DNA of 64,000 nucleotides, from positions 30,700-94,699 of the forward strand of contig NZ_BAOS01000038.1 in assembly GCF_002443295.1 (NCBI RefSeq). Reading direction: 5' to 3'. A program made the translations under genes and the position numbers. Source of the stretch: Candidatus Scalindua japonica (GTDB taxonomy: Bacteria; Planctomycetota; Brocadiia; Brocadiales; Scalinduaceae). This document shows positions 34,039-42,777 of the stretch, in pieces. Numbering within the stretch: the stretch's first letter is position 1; the number at the start of each line of letters is the position of its first letter. The notes beneath the pieces are model-generated. The model ran no database searches. It saw only the letters and a list, made by a program, of their open reading frames with translations, and had not been told where the DNA came from.

Positions 34039-35112
34039 ATGCTTTTCAAGATTGATAAATACATTATTAAAGCATTCGTTCCCTCTTTTATCATATGCAT
34101 GTTTGCTATTTGTGGTATTTATATTGTTGTTGACGCAATTCAAAAGATTGACGATTTTATAGAAATGGGCGCTAAGGCATTTACTATGGCTTCGCATTAC
34201 TACGGGCTCATGGTGCCGGTGTTTATCGCGCAGCTTTTTCCGGCGATAACTCTCATTGCCGTGAGCCTTGTACTGGTAAGATTTGTAAAAAATAATGAGA
34301 TATTAGCTATGCAGGTTGCCGGGATTAACCTGTATAGAATTATGCTTCCTGTATTTGTTGTATCAATATTCCTGTCCTTTCTGGCAGTCATAAATCAGGA
34401 ACTGCTTATTCCAAAGCTTGCAGAGGAACTTGAAAAAGTAGAGCAGACAACATTTGAAGAGAAGGAAAAGAATAATATTCTCATTGAAGATGAAGAAAGT
34501 CATATGCTCTTCAGAATTTGGACACTTAATACGGCAGAAGAGACTTTAAAATCCTTATATGTAATCGGGAAATATGATAATGGCAGAAAAAAGTTTACCA
34601 TCAGCGCTGAACAAGGTAAATGGACTGATGATAAGAACTGGTTGTTATTTAATGTTGTTAAGCACAATTATGATGAAAGCGGTAATTGGGTTGCGCCGGC
34701 ATTGCAAATGGATAATTATAGACTGGAAACGGCAATGTCACCCACGCGACTGAGCAAGGTAGATATTAATGCGGCATTGAAAAGTTTTAAAGAATTAAAA
34801 GAATTACGAAGTAAGGAGCCTGAAAACCCCAGGTTCAGTGTCATGTTTCACTCAAGGGTGGCCTATCCTCTTACTAATTTTATTCTACTCTTTCTGGGTA
34901 TCCCTGTAGTTATTGGTTTTGAAAGAATGAGTAAAAATATATTTTTGAGGGTTGGAATAAGCATCCTTATCTGTTGCGCGTTTTTTGTATTATCATATAT
35001 CTGTGCCAATCTGGGTAACATGGGGATTCTGCAACCAATTCTGGCGGCCTGGCTGCCTGTAATTATTTTTGGTTGCCTTGGGTTAATACTTTTTGATGGC
35101 ATGCGTATTTAA
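34039..35112 (+). CDS. LptF/LptG-family lipopolysaccharide export permease
   Basis: A 357-residue YjgP/YjgQ-family protein: an N-terminal membrane region (YIIKAFVPSFIICMFAICGIYIVVDAIQ, with two further helices to about residue 120 including the NNEILAMQVAGINLYRI motif), a periplasmic jelly-roll domain, and three C-terminal helices. It is part of the ABC machinery that extracts LPS from the inner membrane. A single copy does not show whether it is LptF or LptG; the ATPase LptB is not in the window. AGGAG lies 7 bp before the ATG. Confidence 0.88.
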   Translation: MLFKIDKYIIKAFVPSFIICMFAICGIYIVVDAIQKIDDFIEMGAKAFTMASHYYGLMVPVFIAQLFPAITLIAVSLVLVRFVKNNEILAMQVAGINLYRIMLPVFVVSIFLSFLAVINQELLIPKLAEELEKVEQTTFEEKEKNNILIEDEESHMLFRIWTLNTAEETLKSLYVIGKYDNGRKKFTISAEQGKWTDDKNWLLFNVVKHNYDESGNWVAPALQMDNYRLETAMSPTRLSKVDINAALKSFKELKELRSKEPENPRFSVMFHSRVAYPLTNFILLFLGIPVVIGFERMSKNIFLRVGISILICCAFFVLSYICANLGNMGILQPILAAWLPVIIFGCLGLILFDGMRI

Positions 35113-35542
35113 AGATGCTGAGTTCATGCACGTCTGTAGGACAGCCCCTAAGGAATGAGGTGCGACCTTCCATTGTATCTACAATTTGTGGTGCATTTGA
35201 TGGATGGTCTCAGTTTTTGTGTTAACTATTAATTACAAAAGATATCGCATCAATAATGATCAAAAATCAGTCGGCTTAGGTTTAATGTATAAGGAATTCA
35301 ATATCGACGTCACACTGCGACTCCGTTGAGTGTGACATCAACTTGAACGCCCACCCGTGCCGGACCGGACGGCGGAGTTAAAGGATAGTTGTTTGTCGCA
35401 ATAGCAACATGACCTGGATGGGATAAGGGTCATTGCGGTCTTTATCTGTTTTCATGTTAAGTTGCCGATTATTGTCAATGAATGAAGTTATATTATTATC
35501 AAAAAAAAATTAATATTTAGATTTAGAAGGAGTATATCCGAG
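35113..35542. other. 430-bp intergenic region with dispersed repeat
   Basis: There is no gene. It includes the repeat copy at 35309-35415. The ribosome site AAGGAG for the next gene is at its right end. Confidence 0.6.
35309..35415 (+). repeat. Dispersed repeat, copy 2 (partner at 18210-18312)
   Basis: It starts with a hairpin GTCACACT/AGTGTGAC (35309-35316 and 35329-35336) and continues with GAACGCCCACCCGTGCCGG and AAGGATAGTT, matching copy 1 in order and spacing. It may be a small structured RNA or an old mobile-element end. Confidence 0.45.
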
Positions 35543-36280
35543 ATGAATAAATCTTTAACAATTCGATCGCTGATTATTATTTTCCCCTGTAACGCTTTTT
35601 TGATCGCCTTTTATTTTCTGCTATTTAGTAGTTTTGCTAAGGAAACCCAGCAATGGGTCGTTCCTTCTAACTTGTATCAGAGCTTAATACATTTTCTGCG
35701 TAATTCCGAAACAGGATATATTCCTGTCCTGTTAGGCACCGGAGCGGGATTGACTATTCTTTCATGGTATTTGGTAAGCCTTTTTGGAAGTCGACTTGTG
35801 CAAAGAGATCAAAGAATTGGTCTGGCGGAAGCAATGCCGAAAGTTTCAAAGAAGGAGAAGAAGGGTTCTTTGTCTGATAACCTGTCTGCCAAAAACTTAC
35901 AGAACGCGAGCCTGCAGACATTGGTTGTATTACAAAGAAAGGGAAGACTGATTGATTTTCTACAAGAAAATTTAAGCGAATATGATGACACCCAGATAGG
36001 GGCGGCAGTGAGGAGTATTCATTCGGGATGTAAGGAGACTTTATCGAAATATATTGATATAAAACCAATATTCAAAGATGAAGAGGGTAATGAAGTGACT
36101 GTAGACCGGGGTTTTGATTCAAGAGCAATACAGTTAACCGGAAACGTAAAGGGTAACCCTCCTTTTAAGGGGATTCTAAGACACCGTGGCTGGCGTGCAG
36201 TGAAGGTGCAGATACCACAACTTACATCTCAAGAAGAAGGAAACAACGTACTTGCGCCTGCTGAAATAGAGATTCTATAA
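35543..36280 (+). CDS. DUF2760-family membrane protein
   Basis: A 245-residue protein with two N-terminal membrane helices (residues about 8-28 and 55-75) and a C-terminal DUF2760 domain (LVVLQRKGRLIDFLQENLSEYDD, IGAAVRSIHSGCKETL, NPPFKGILRHRGWRA). The family is typically found next to unusual Hsp70 genes, exactly as here: the first Hsp70 starts 10 bp downstream. It probably acts with them, perhaps as a membrane anchor or co-chaperone; no activity is established. AAGGAG precedes the ATG. Confidence 0.85.
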   Translation: MNKSLTIRSLIIIFPCNAFLIAFYFLLFSSFAKETQQWVVPSNLYQSLIHFLRNSETGYIPVLLGTGAGLTILSWYLVSLFGSRLVQRDQRIGLAEAMPKVSKKEKKGSLSDNLSAKNLQNASLQTLVVLQRKGRLIDFLQENLSEYDDTQIGAAVRSIHSGCKETLSKYIDIKPIFKDEEGNEVTVDRGFDSRAIQLTGNVKGNPPFKGILRHRGWRAVKVQIPQLTSQEEGNNVLAPAEIEIL

Positions 36281-36290
36281 ATTATTAAGG

Positions 36291-38132
36291 ATGAGTTCAT
36301 TGAAAGATACTAAATATATTATAGGTATAGATTTGGGCACGACTCACTGTGTTCTCTCCTATACAGAGGTACAGACGAATGAAGATGGTGAAGTGCCGCG
36401 TATTAATATTTTTGAAATATTACAAACAATTGCACAGGGAGAGATCAAGGCACAACCTCTCCTGCCGTCCTTCTTGTTCCTGCCAGGTGAACACGATGTA
36501 CCGGAGGGAAGCCTGGCTGTTCCATGGGACCCTGATATAGATTTTACTGTTGGTGACTTCGCGCGTCAACGGGGTGCCGAGATTCCAAATCGACTGGTCT
36601 CTTCAAGTAAATCATGGCTTTGCCATAGCAGTATAGATCGGACCAAACCAATTCTTCCATGGGAGAGTCCTTCAGAAACACGCCGCGTTTCTCCGGTAGA
36701 GGCATCGGGTCGTTTACTGAAGCATTTGCGAGAAGCATGGAACCATGAGATGGCGTCAGGAAATCCCGAGGCAAAGCTGGAAGACCAGGAAATATACCTC
36801 ACTGTTCCGGCTTCATTTGACGCTGTTGCACGGGAATTGACTGTTAAGGCGGCGGAGTCTGCCGGGCTGTCAAATATGACGTTACTGGAAGAACCGCAGG
36901 CCGCCTTCTATGCCTGGATTGAATCACAGAGAAACTGGCGCAAAATTGTTAAAGCGGGAGAATCTATTCTGGTATGTGACATCGGAGGAGGGACTACTGA
37001 TTTAAGCCTGATTCAGGTTGCCGATGAAGATGGCAGTTTAGCACTCAAGCGTGTAGCAGTAGGTAAGCATATCCTGCTCGGTGGTGATAATATGGATTTA
37101 ACCCTGGCGTATGCAATCCAGGCAAAATTAGCACAAAAGGGTACAAAATTGGACGCCTGGCAGTTTCGTGGGCTTGTACACAGTTGCAGGGCCGCGAAAG
37201 AGCAGCTACTGAATAATCCGGACAGAAAAGAAGAATCCATCTCAATATTAGGCCGAGGGTCCTCACTGATAAAAAGTACAATTCGTACTGAACTGACACG
37301 GGCTGAGATAGAAACTGTTCTTTTAGACGGATTCATACCTATGTGCAGCAGTACTGATTATCCTCAGGAAAAGAGCAAGGTGGGTATAAGGGAGATGGGA
37401 CTGCCTTATGAATCTGATCCTGCTATCAGCAGGCATCTGGCATCATTCCTCGCGCAGCAGGTCGGTGGTGCTGACAAAGACTCTGAAGTACCTTACCCTT
37501 CATCCGTTCTCTTTAATGGCGGTGTAATGAAATCAGATTTAATGAAACAGCGAATACTGGATGTTCTGAATAGGTGGAGTGGGGTAGAAAATGAGATGCG
37601 AGAACTGCCTTCATCAGATTTGGACCTGTCAGTTGCCCGTGGCGCTGCCTACTATGGACATGCCATACGCGGAAGGGGGTTTCGGATCAGGGGGGGTACC
37701 GCACACTCGTATTACATAGGTATCGAAAGCTCAATGCCTTCCGTTCCCGGCATTCCTACCCCGATGAAGGCCCTTTGTGTGGTTCCCTTCGGGCAGGAGG
37801 AGGGGACTGAATTAGATATACGTCAACGTGAATTTGGTCTTGTCGTCGGTGAACCCGTAGTTTTTCACCTTTTTGCTTCAAACCTCAGAAAGAAAGAAGA
37901 GGCCGGAGAAGTGATAGAGGATTGGAGTGGTGAGATAGAAGAGATCAGCACAATGGATACAGAACTTACTTCAACCGGAGGGGATGAGGGAGGAAAAGTA
38001 ATTCCTGTATGGTTACAGATAAAGCTGACTGAGATAGGCACTCTCGAATTGTGGTGCGTCTCCAGTGAAGACGAAGATAGACGTTGGAAGCTCGAATTTA
38101 ACCTTCGTGAAAGTGATGAAAAGAGGGAATAG
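36291..38132 (+). CDS. Hsp70-family protein (DnaK-like ATPase), first of a pair
   Basis: A 613-residue protein with the Hsp70 ATPase signatures YIIGIDLGTTHCVLSY (phosphate 1), LEEPQAAFYAW, VCDIGGGTTDLSLIQ (phosphate 2) and NGGVMKSDLM (adenosine region). The substrate-binding part is short and ends with a beta-rich segment containing IGTLELWCVSSED, so it is not a classical DnaK. AAGG is only 1 bp before the ATG; TTG at 36300 with AAGGATG at proper spacing is an alternative start. It belongs to the DUF2760-Hsp70-Hsp70 operon. Confidence 0.9.
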   Translation: MSSLKDTKYIIGIDLGTTHCVLSYTEVQTNEDGEVPRINIFEILQTIAQGEIKAQPLLPSFLFLPGEHDVPEGSLAVPWDPDIDFTVGDFARQRGAEIPNRLVSSSKSWLCHSSIDRTKPILPWESPSETRRVSPVEASGRLLKHLREAWNHEMASGNPEAKLEDQEIYLTVPASFDAVARELTVKAAESAGLSNMTLLEEPQAAFYAWIESQRNWRKIVKAGESILVCDIGGGTTDLSLIQVADEDGSLALKRVAVGKHILLGGDNMDLTLAYAIQAKLAQKGTKLDAWQFRGLVHSCRAAKEQLLNNPDRKEESISILGRGSSLIKSTIRTELTRAEIETVLLDGFIPMCSSTDYPQEKSKVGIREMGLPYESDPAISRHLASFLAQQVGGADKDSEVPYPSSVLFNGGVMKSDLMKQRILDVLNRWSGVENEMRELPSSDLDLSVARGAAYYGHAIRGRGFRIRGGTAHSYYIGIESSMPSVPGIPTPMKALCVVPFGQEEGTELDIRQREFGLVVGEPVVFHLFASNLRKKEEAGEVIEDWSGEIEEISTMDTELTSTGGDEGGKVIPVWLQIKLTEIGTLELWCVSSEDEDRRWKLEFNLRESDEKRE

Positions 38133-38137
38133 GGGTA

Positions 38138-41038
38138 ATGGAAAGTGATGTATCAGATGAATTAATAGAGGTAGTAGAAGATGAACCAACTGAAATCGAA
38201 GAGACTAAATACAAATATATAGTAGGCATAGATCTTGGTACAACTAATTCCGCAGTGTCGTATGTCGATCTGACAATAAAAGATTCTGAAAAAAATAAGA
38301 TCCGGTTTCTTGATATACCACAATTAGTAGCGCCGGGTGAAATAGGTCAACGTTCCGTTTTGCCATCCTTTCTTTATCTTCCCGGCCCCTACGATATGCC
38401 GGAAGGAAGTACTTCTCTCCCCTGGGATACTGAGAGAAAATATGCTGTAGGGGAGATTGCGCGAGAACAGGGGGCTGTTGTGCCGGGACGTCTTGTTTCA
38501 TCCGCAAAGTCCTGGTTATGCCACGGAAGGGTAGACCGTACAGCTAAAATCCTGCCCTGGGGTGAGGGGACAGATGTTGAGAAAGTTTCTCCGGTGGAGG
38601 CAAGCTCCAGATACATCCAGCATATACGGGAAGTATGGGATGAGACAATGGCACGTGGGCGAGAAGGGCATGGTTTGGAAGAGCAGATGGTCTACCTCAC
38701 CGTACCCGCATCTTTTGATGAGGTAGCGCGTGAACTCACCGTCAAAGCCTCTGGCCAGGCGGGACTGAAGTATATTAAGCTGATGGAGGAACCTCTTGCC
38801 GCATTTTACGCCTGGCTGTATCAACATGAGAAGGACTGGCAGAATATAATGAAACCAGGGCAGTTGATAATAGTCTGTGATGTGGGCGGCGGTACGACAG
38901 ATTTTACTATTATAGCAGTTGTAGAGGGTGAAAACGGTTTGTGTTTCAACAGGCTCTCTGTCGGCGAACATCTAATGCTCGGTGGTGACAATATGGATAT
39001 GACTATCGCCCGCAATGTTGAAGCACAGCTTTGCGGACGTCCGGGTCAGCTTGATTCCAATCGATGGCATGAGTTGACACACCAGTGTAGAAAGGTAAAA
39101 GAGGGTCTCCTGTCGGAAAAGCATGATAAGCAGGAGATGGATATCGCGATTATGGGTACCGGCGGCAAACTTATTGCCAGCACGCTGAAAACTCCTATCA
39201 GTACATCACAGGTGGAAGAGCTGATCATTGAAGGTTTTTTCCCTTTTGTATCGTTTGAGGAGAAGCAGGAATCAGGTAGCCGGAAGGGACTTATGGAGTG
39301 GGGACTTCCTTATGTGCAGGAGCCTGCAATAACAAAACATCTGGCTGCTTTCTGGCAACGTAGTGTCCCGATACTTGAAGAGGAAACAGGCCGTACAAAT
39401 CCTTTTCCTGACTTTCTCCTTTTTAATGGCGGCTCTTTAACACCTGCCATTATACGCAACCGTATTCGAGATGCAGTTCAAAAGTGGTTTCATGATGTAG
39501 CTGGTAAAGAGTGGTCTCCAAGGGAACTTCACAATCCTAAACCGGAATTGGCGGTTGCCGTTGGAGCAGCTAATTATGGTATTGCCAGGACATTTGATGG
39601 CATTAAGGTCGGAGCTGGTAGTCCCCGTACTTATTATGTTGAAGTATCACACTCGCAAGGTGAGGAAAAGGGGGATAAATCCAGAAAAGCCGTTTGCCTG
39701 GTACCCCGAAGTTCAGAAGAGGGTTTTGACTCACAACTCCGGAAACCTGAGTTCGAAGTACTTACCAATAAACCGGTGGCATTTACCGTTTTCAGCTCCA
39801 ACACCCGCATAGGTGATAAAATGGGAGACATTGTCATGTTGTCAGAAGAAGAAATAACCCTGCTTCCTCCCATAAATACGGTCCTGAAATATGGTAAGAA
39901 AAAGGAAGTCATACCTCTGCCCATACATCTTGAGGTTCGTCTTACAGAAATTGGCACGTTAGAACTCTGGTGCAACTCACAGAAAACCACACATCGATGG
40001 CAATTGCAATTTGACGTGCGTTTGGGAGGAACTCCACCCGCACAATCTTCTTTATCTACGGAGACACTAGATAGTGAAACTATTGAACTGGCAATAAAAG
40101 AGATTCAAAAAGTCTTCGAAAAAGAGAGAAGTGGAAATCCCGAATCCCTTTTAAAAAACATGACTTCAATCATGGAGCTTGATAAAACCAAATGGTCTAT
40201 GCCGGTGATTAGAAAAATGGCAGATACATTATTTAAATTCAAGCAGGGCCGTTCCTTTTCTCCTCAACACGAAGCACGCTGGTTAAACCTGCTGGGTTTC
40301 TGTCTCAGGCCGGGTTTTGGAGACCCATTAGACGATTGGCGCACTAAAGGGATATGGAAGATATTTCTTGAAGGTTTGAGTTTCAGTGATAAACATCAGT
40401 GTCGTACAGAGTGGCGTATCTTATGGAGGCGTGTGGCCGGGGGGTTGAAAGCCGGTCAACAGTTGGAAGTCTATGAGCAGTTGTTTCCTTCTCTTCCGTT
40501 GGGCGAAACGAAAAGCAAAAAGAAGAAATATCACAAAACTCCCAAGGGGAAGATGTTAAGTCATGAAGGGCAGGAAATATGGATGGCGTTAGCCAACCTT
40601 GAGCGTCTTCCAGTTGATATTAAAGAGACATTAGGTCGTCAACTCCTGGAAAGGTTTAGCGGAGAGAAACTTAATCCAAAAGAGCTCTGGGCGCTCAGTC
40701 GACTTGGCGCTCGTATACCATTCCATGGGCCGCTTGACAAAGTTGTTTCAGCACAAGAGGTATCTACATGGCTCAATAAACTTTTATCAAGTAACCCGGA
40801 GGCATCCAATGCTCTGGCCCACGCCCTGGTGCAACTGGGCAGAAGTACGGGTGATCGGGGGAGAGACCTGCCTGATAACGATAAAGGCAATATAATAAAA
40901 TGGCTTGATAACGTACCAAATGGAGACCAATACAAAGAACTGATAAACAACCCTGAAAGTGCGTTAGGAAAAAGCGAGCAGGAGTGGATTTTCGGAGAGG
41001 CCTTACCACCCGGTCTCGTAATCTCCTCAGAAGAGTAA
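38138..41038 (+). CDS. Hsp70-family protein with long helical C-terminus, second of the pair
   Basis: A 966-residue paralogue of the preceding protein; it starts 5 bp after that stop. The ATPase domain has IVGIDLGTTNSAVSY, VCDVGGGTTDFTII and NGGSLTPAIIRNR, and the same IGTLELWCNSQ segment ends the shared part at about residue 620. Beyond it lie about 330 residues of helical repeats (DUF3731-like; for example WLNLLGFCLRPGFGDPLDDW), absent from the first copy. The function is unknown; probably a chaperone complex with DUF2760. The adjacent paralogues suggest a heteromeric pair formed by duplication. Confidence 0.88.
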   Translation: MESDVSDELIEVVEDEPTEIEETKYKYIVGIDLGTTNSAVSYVDLTIKDSEKNKIRFLDIPQLVAPGEIGQRSVLPSFLYLPGPYDMPEGSTSLPWDTERKYAVGEIAREQGAVVPGRLVSSAKSWLCHGRVDRTAKILPWGEGTDVEKVSPVEASSRYIQHIREVWDETMARGREGHGLEEQMVYLTVPASFDEVARELTVKASGQAGLKYIKLMEEPLAAFYAWLYQHEKDWQNIMKPGQLIIVCDVGGGTTDFTIIAVVEGENGLCFNRLSVGEHLMLGGDNMDMTIARNVEAQLCGRPGQLDSNRWHELTHQCRKVKEGLLSEKHDKQEMDIAIMGTGGKLIASTLKTPISTSQVEELIIEGFFPFVSFEEKQESGSRKGLMEWGLPYVQEPAITKHLAAFWQRSVPILEEETGRTNPFPDFLLFNGGSLTPAIIRNRIRDAVQKWFHDVAGKEWSPRELHNPKPELAVAVGAANYGIARTFDGIKVGAGSPRTYYVEVSHSQGEEKGDKSRKAVCLVPRSSEEGFDSQLRKPEFEVLTNKPVAFTVFSSNTRIGDKMGDIVMLSEEEITLLPPINTVLKYGKKKEVIPLPIHLEVRLTEIGTLELWCNSQKTTHRWQLQFDVRLGGTPPAQSSLSTETLDSETIELAIKEIQKVFEKERSGNPESLLKNMTSIMELDKTKWSMPVIRKMADTLFKFKQGRSFSPQHEARWLNLLGFCLRPGFGDPLDDWRTKGIWKIFLEGLSFSDKHQCRTEWRILWRRVAGGLKAGQQLEVYEQLFPSLPLGETKSKKKKYHKTPKGKMLSHEGQEIWMALANLERLPVDIKETLGRQLLERFSGEKLNPKELWALSRLGARIPFHGPLDKVVSAQEVSTWLNKLLSSNPEASNALAHALVQLGRSTGDRGRDLPDNDKGNIIKWLDNVPNGDQYKELINNPESALGKSEQEWIFGEALPPGLVISSEE

Positions 41039-41106
41039 ACCGTTTTGTTGTTTTACTCTTTTTTCTTGTCAAGTATTTAATGGCAGTTTGTGCTATTGTG
41101 TCTGGT

Positions 41107-41856
41107 ATGGCAAGGCAACGGCGAATTGAATTTGAAGGAGCTTACTTTCATGTTTTATCACGAGGAAATGAACGAAGCGATAGTTTCAGTGATAACTATG
41201 ACCGTATTTTGCCCTGGAAACCTTAGAAAAGATGTCGGACAGGTTTGAGATTGAAGTTTACACATATGTCCTCATGGATAATCATTACCTCTTGTTGCGG
41301 GAAACGAATAATCCAAATATTTCAAAAGGCATGCAATGGTTTGGAACTACCTATACACGTCAATTCAATATTAAACACAAGCGAAATTATCATCTTTTTC
41401 AAGGGCGCTTCAAAAGCTTTCTCATAGAAAATGATGAATACCTTATGCTCCTCTCCTGCTATATCCATAGAGCAGTTATCCTATTTATGCCGATGATAAG
41501 AAATTACCGAAGTGATTGCATGCAAAGTCTATTCTTACTCTTTTAGATACAAAAAACAAGAACCTTGCATATAGGAAAAAGGTACAAATTTATTCAAAAG
41601 AATAGACAAAAATATGGGAAGATTTCCGATATGGGTTTTTTTAGGTTCTTAGAAGTTTGTAGATCGTACAAAGTCTAAATTTATCAATCTATCTTTTATG
41701 GAGTACCGGTTGGTATAATAACCGGGAAATTGGTAAATCGTTTGGTCTTGGTTATGCCTCCATAAGTCGGCGAGTAACCATTGTGAAATCAATCATTTCC
41801 AAAGATGATAAAATCAATAAGAGAATATCAAAGACTAAATCACAGATCAAGGTTTG
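41107..41856 (+). pseudogene. REP-associated tyrosine transposase (RAYT), multiply broken
   Basis: The first piece (MARQRRIEFEGAYFHVLSRG, 41107-41226) is the RAYT N-terminus. A deletion shifts the frame before LETLEKMSDRFEIEVYTYVL. The HUH-type motif appears as DNHYLLL, where relatives have DNHYHLL, so the second His is lost. A further internal deletion follows CYIHR, and then SSYPIYADDKKLPKWLHA and, near the end, EIGKSFGLGYASISRRV, the C-terminal helix-turn-helix, can be read in other frames. It is dead several times over. Confidence 0.8.
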
Positions 41857-41890
41857 TCCCCCACATGCTTCCACATTCCGCTCATATGAC

Positions 41891-41907
41891 TGTTGAAAAT
41901 TTCAACA
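41891..41907. promoter_or_regulatory. Perfect dyad upstream of the pilus operon
   Basis: TGTTGAAAATTTCAACA is an 8-bp inverted repeat around a single A, about 200 bp before the first pilin gene, in DNA otherwise without features (41857-42103). It is a candidate operator only. Confidence 0.35.
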
Positions 41908-42103
41908 CATATATAAGACGTATTAATAAAACATCTGCCTTGTATAGTAGTGTAATATGTTGTAAACAAGGGGGATAGGAACGGTTCATAGCTAAATTTT
42001 GCAATGAATTATGTTGGCATAATGTTTGCTATGTTTTAAGCTTAGTATTTCAAAATGTTAACCTATTTTATATGAAATGAATCTATAGGGGGGGTATACG
42101 AAA

Positions 42104-42730
42104 GTGAAAACAAAAAGTATTATTAATAGCAGATCAGGTTTTACGCTTATCGAAATGATTGGTGTGATTGCAATAATTGCTATACTTGCTGCGTTTATAA
42201 CACCGAAGGTTTTTGAGGTAATTAACGATTCAAAGGTAACAAGGTTTGCCGGGGAAGTCAATGGTTATAAGAGCGCTGTTACTAATTGGTATAAGGACAT
42301 AGGAACAATTGCAGCTCTCACTGCTGGGGGAGCGGAAGATACTACTGAAAACAATTTTCATGATGAACTCATAAGCAACAATGGTACGACTACTACTTCT
42401 GGTTTATGGGCGAATTGGAATGGCCCATATATCGATAGTGTCGCCAATATTTCTCTAGGAACAGGATTGGATATTCAGACACAGCCAGGCGCTTCGGGCA
42501 CATCCACACCAGTAGCAACTGATGGTACCTCGTTTGATTTGGATGATGATGGAGCAAACGATATGGAGAATCGACAGGTGGTTGCGATTGAACTTGCTGG
42601 AGTGTCAGCTACTGATTGCGTTAAATTGGATGGAATTATAGATAAAGGTCTTACTGCATCGGCTAAAGCAACATCCGGTAAAGTAAAGTACAGTGGTACT
42701 ACTATGTATATTTATCTTACTTCTCTTTGA
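42104..42730 (+). CDS. Type IV pilin-like protein (prepilin)
   Basis: A 208-residue protein with a GTG start. After a 12-residue basic leader it has the class III prepilin signature SG/FTLIEMIGVIAIIAILAAF, with Gly at -1, Phe at +1 and Glu at +5. This is the N-terminal helix that anchors the subunit and packs into the pilus. The C-terminal part is Gly/Thr-rich with the short-chain look of a GspG/MshA-type pseudopilin or major pilin. It is the first gene of the MSHA-like operon and is probably the main structural subunit or an important minor one. Confidence 0.88.
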   Translation: MKTKSIINSRSGFTLIEMIGVIAIIAILAAFITPKVFEVINDSKVTRFAGEVNGYKSAVTNWYKDIGTIAALTAGGAEDTTENNFHDELISNNGTTTTSGLWANWNGPYIDSVANISLGTGLDIQTQPGASGTSTPVATDGTSFDLDDDGANDMENRQVVAIELAGVSATDCVKLDGIIDKGLTASAKATSGKVKYSGTTMYIYLTSL

Positions 42731-42777
42731 TTTGTAACATTGCGTAAATTGTCTACATTAATCATTAAGAAAAACCA

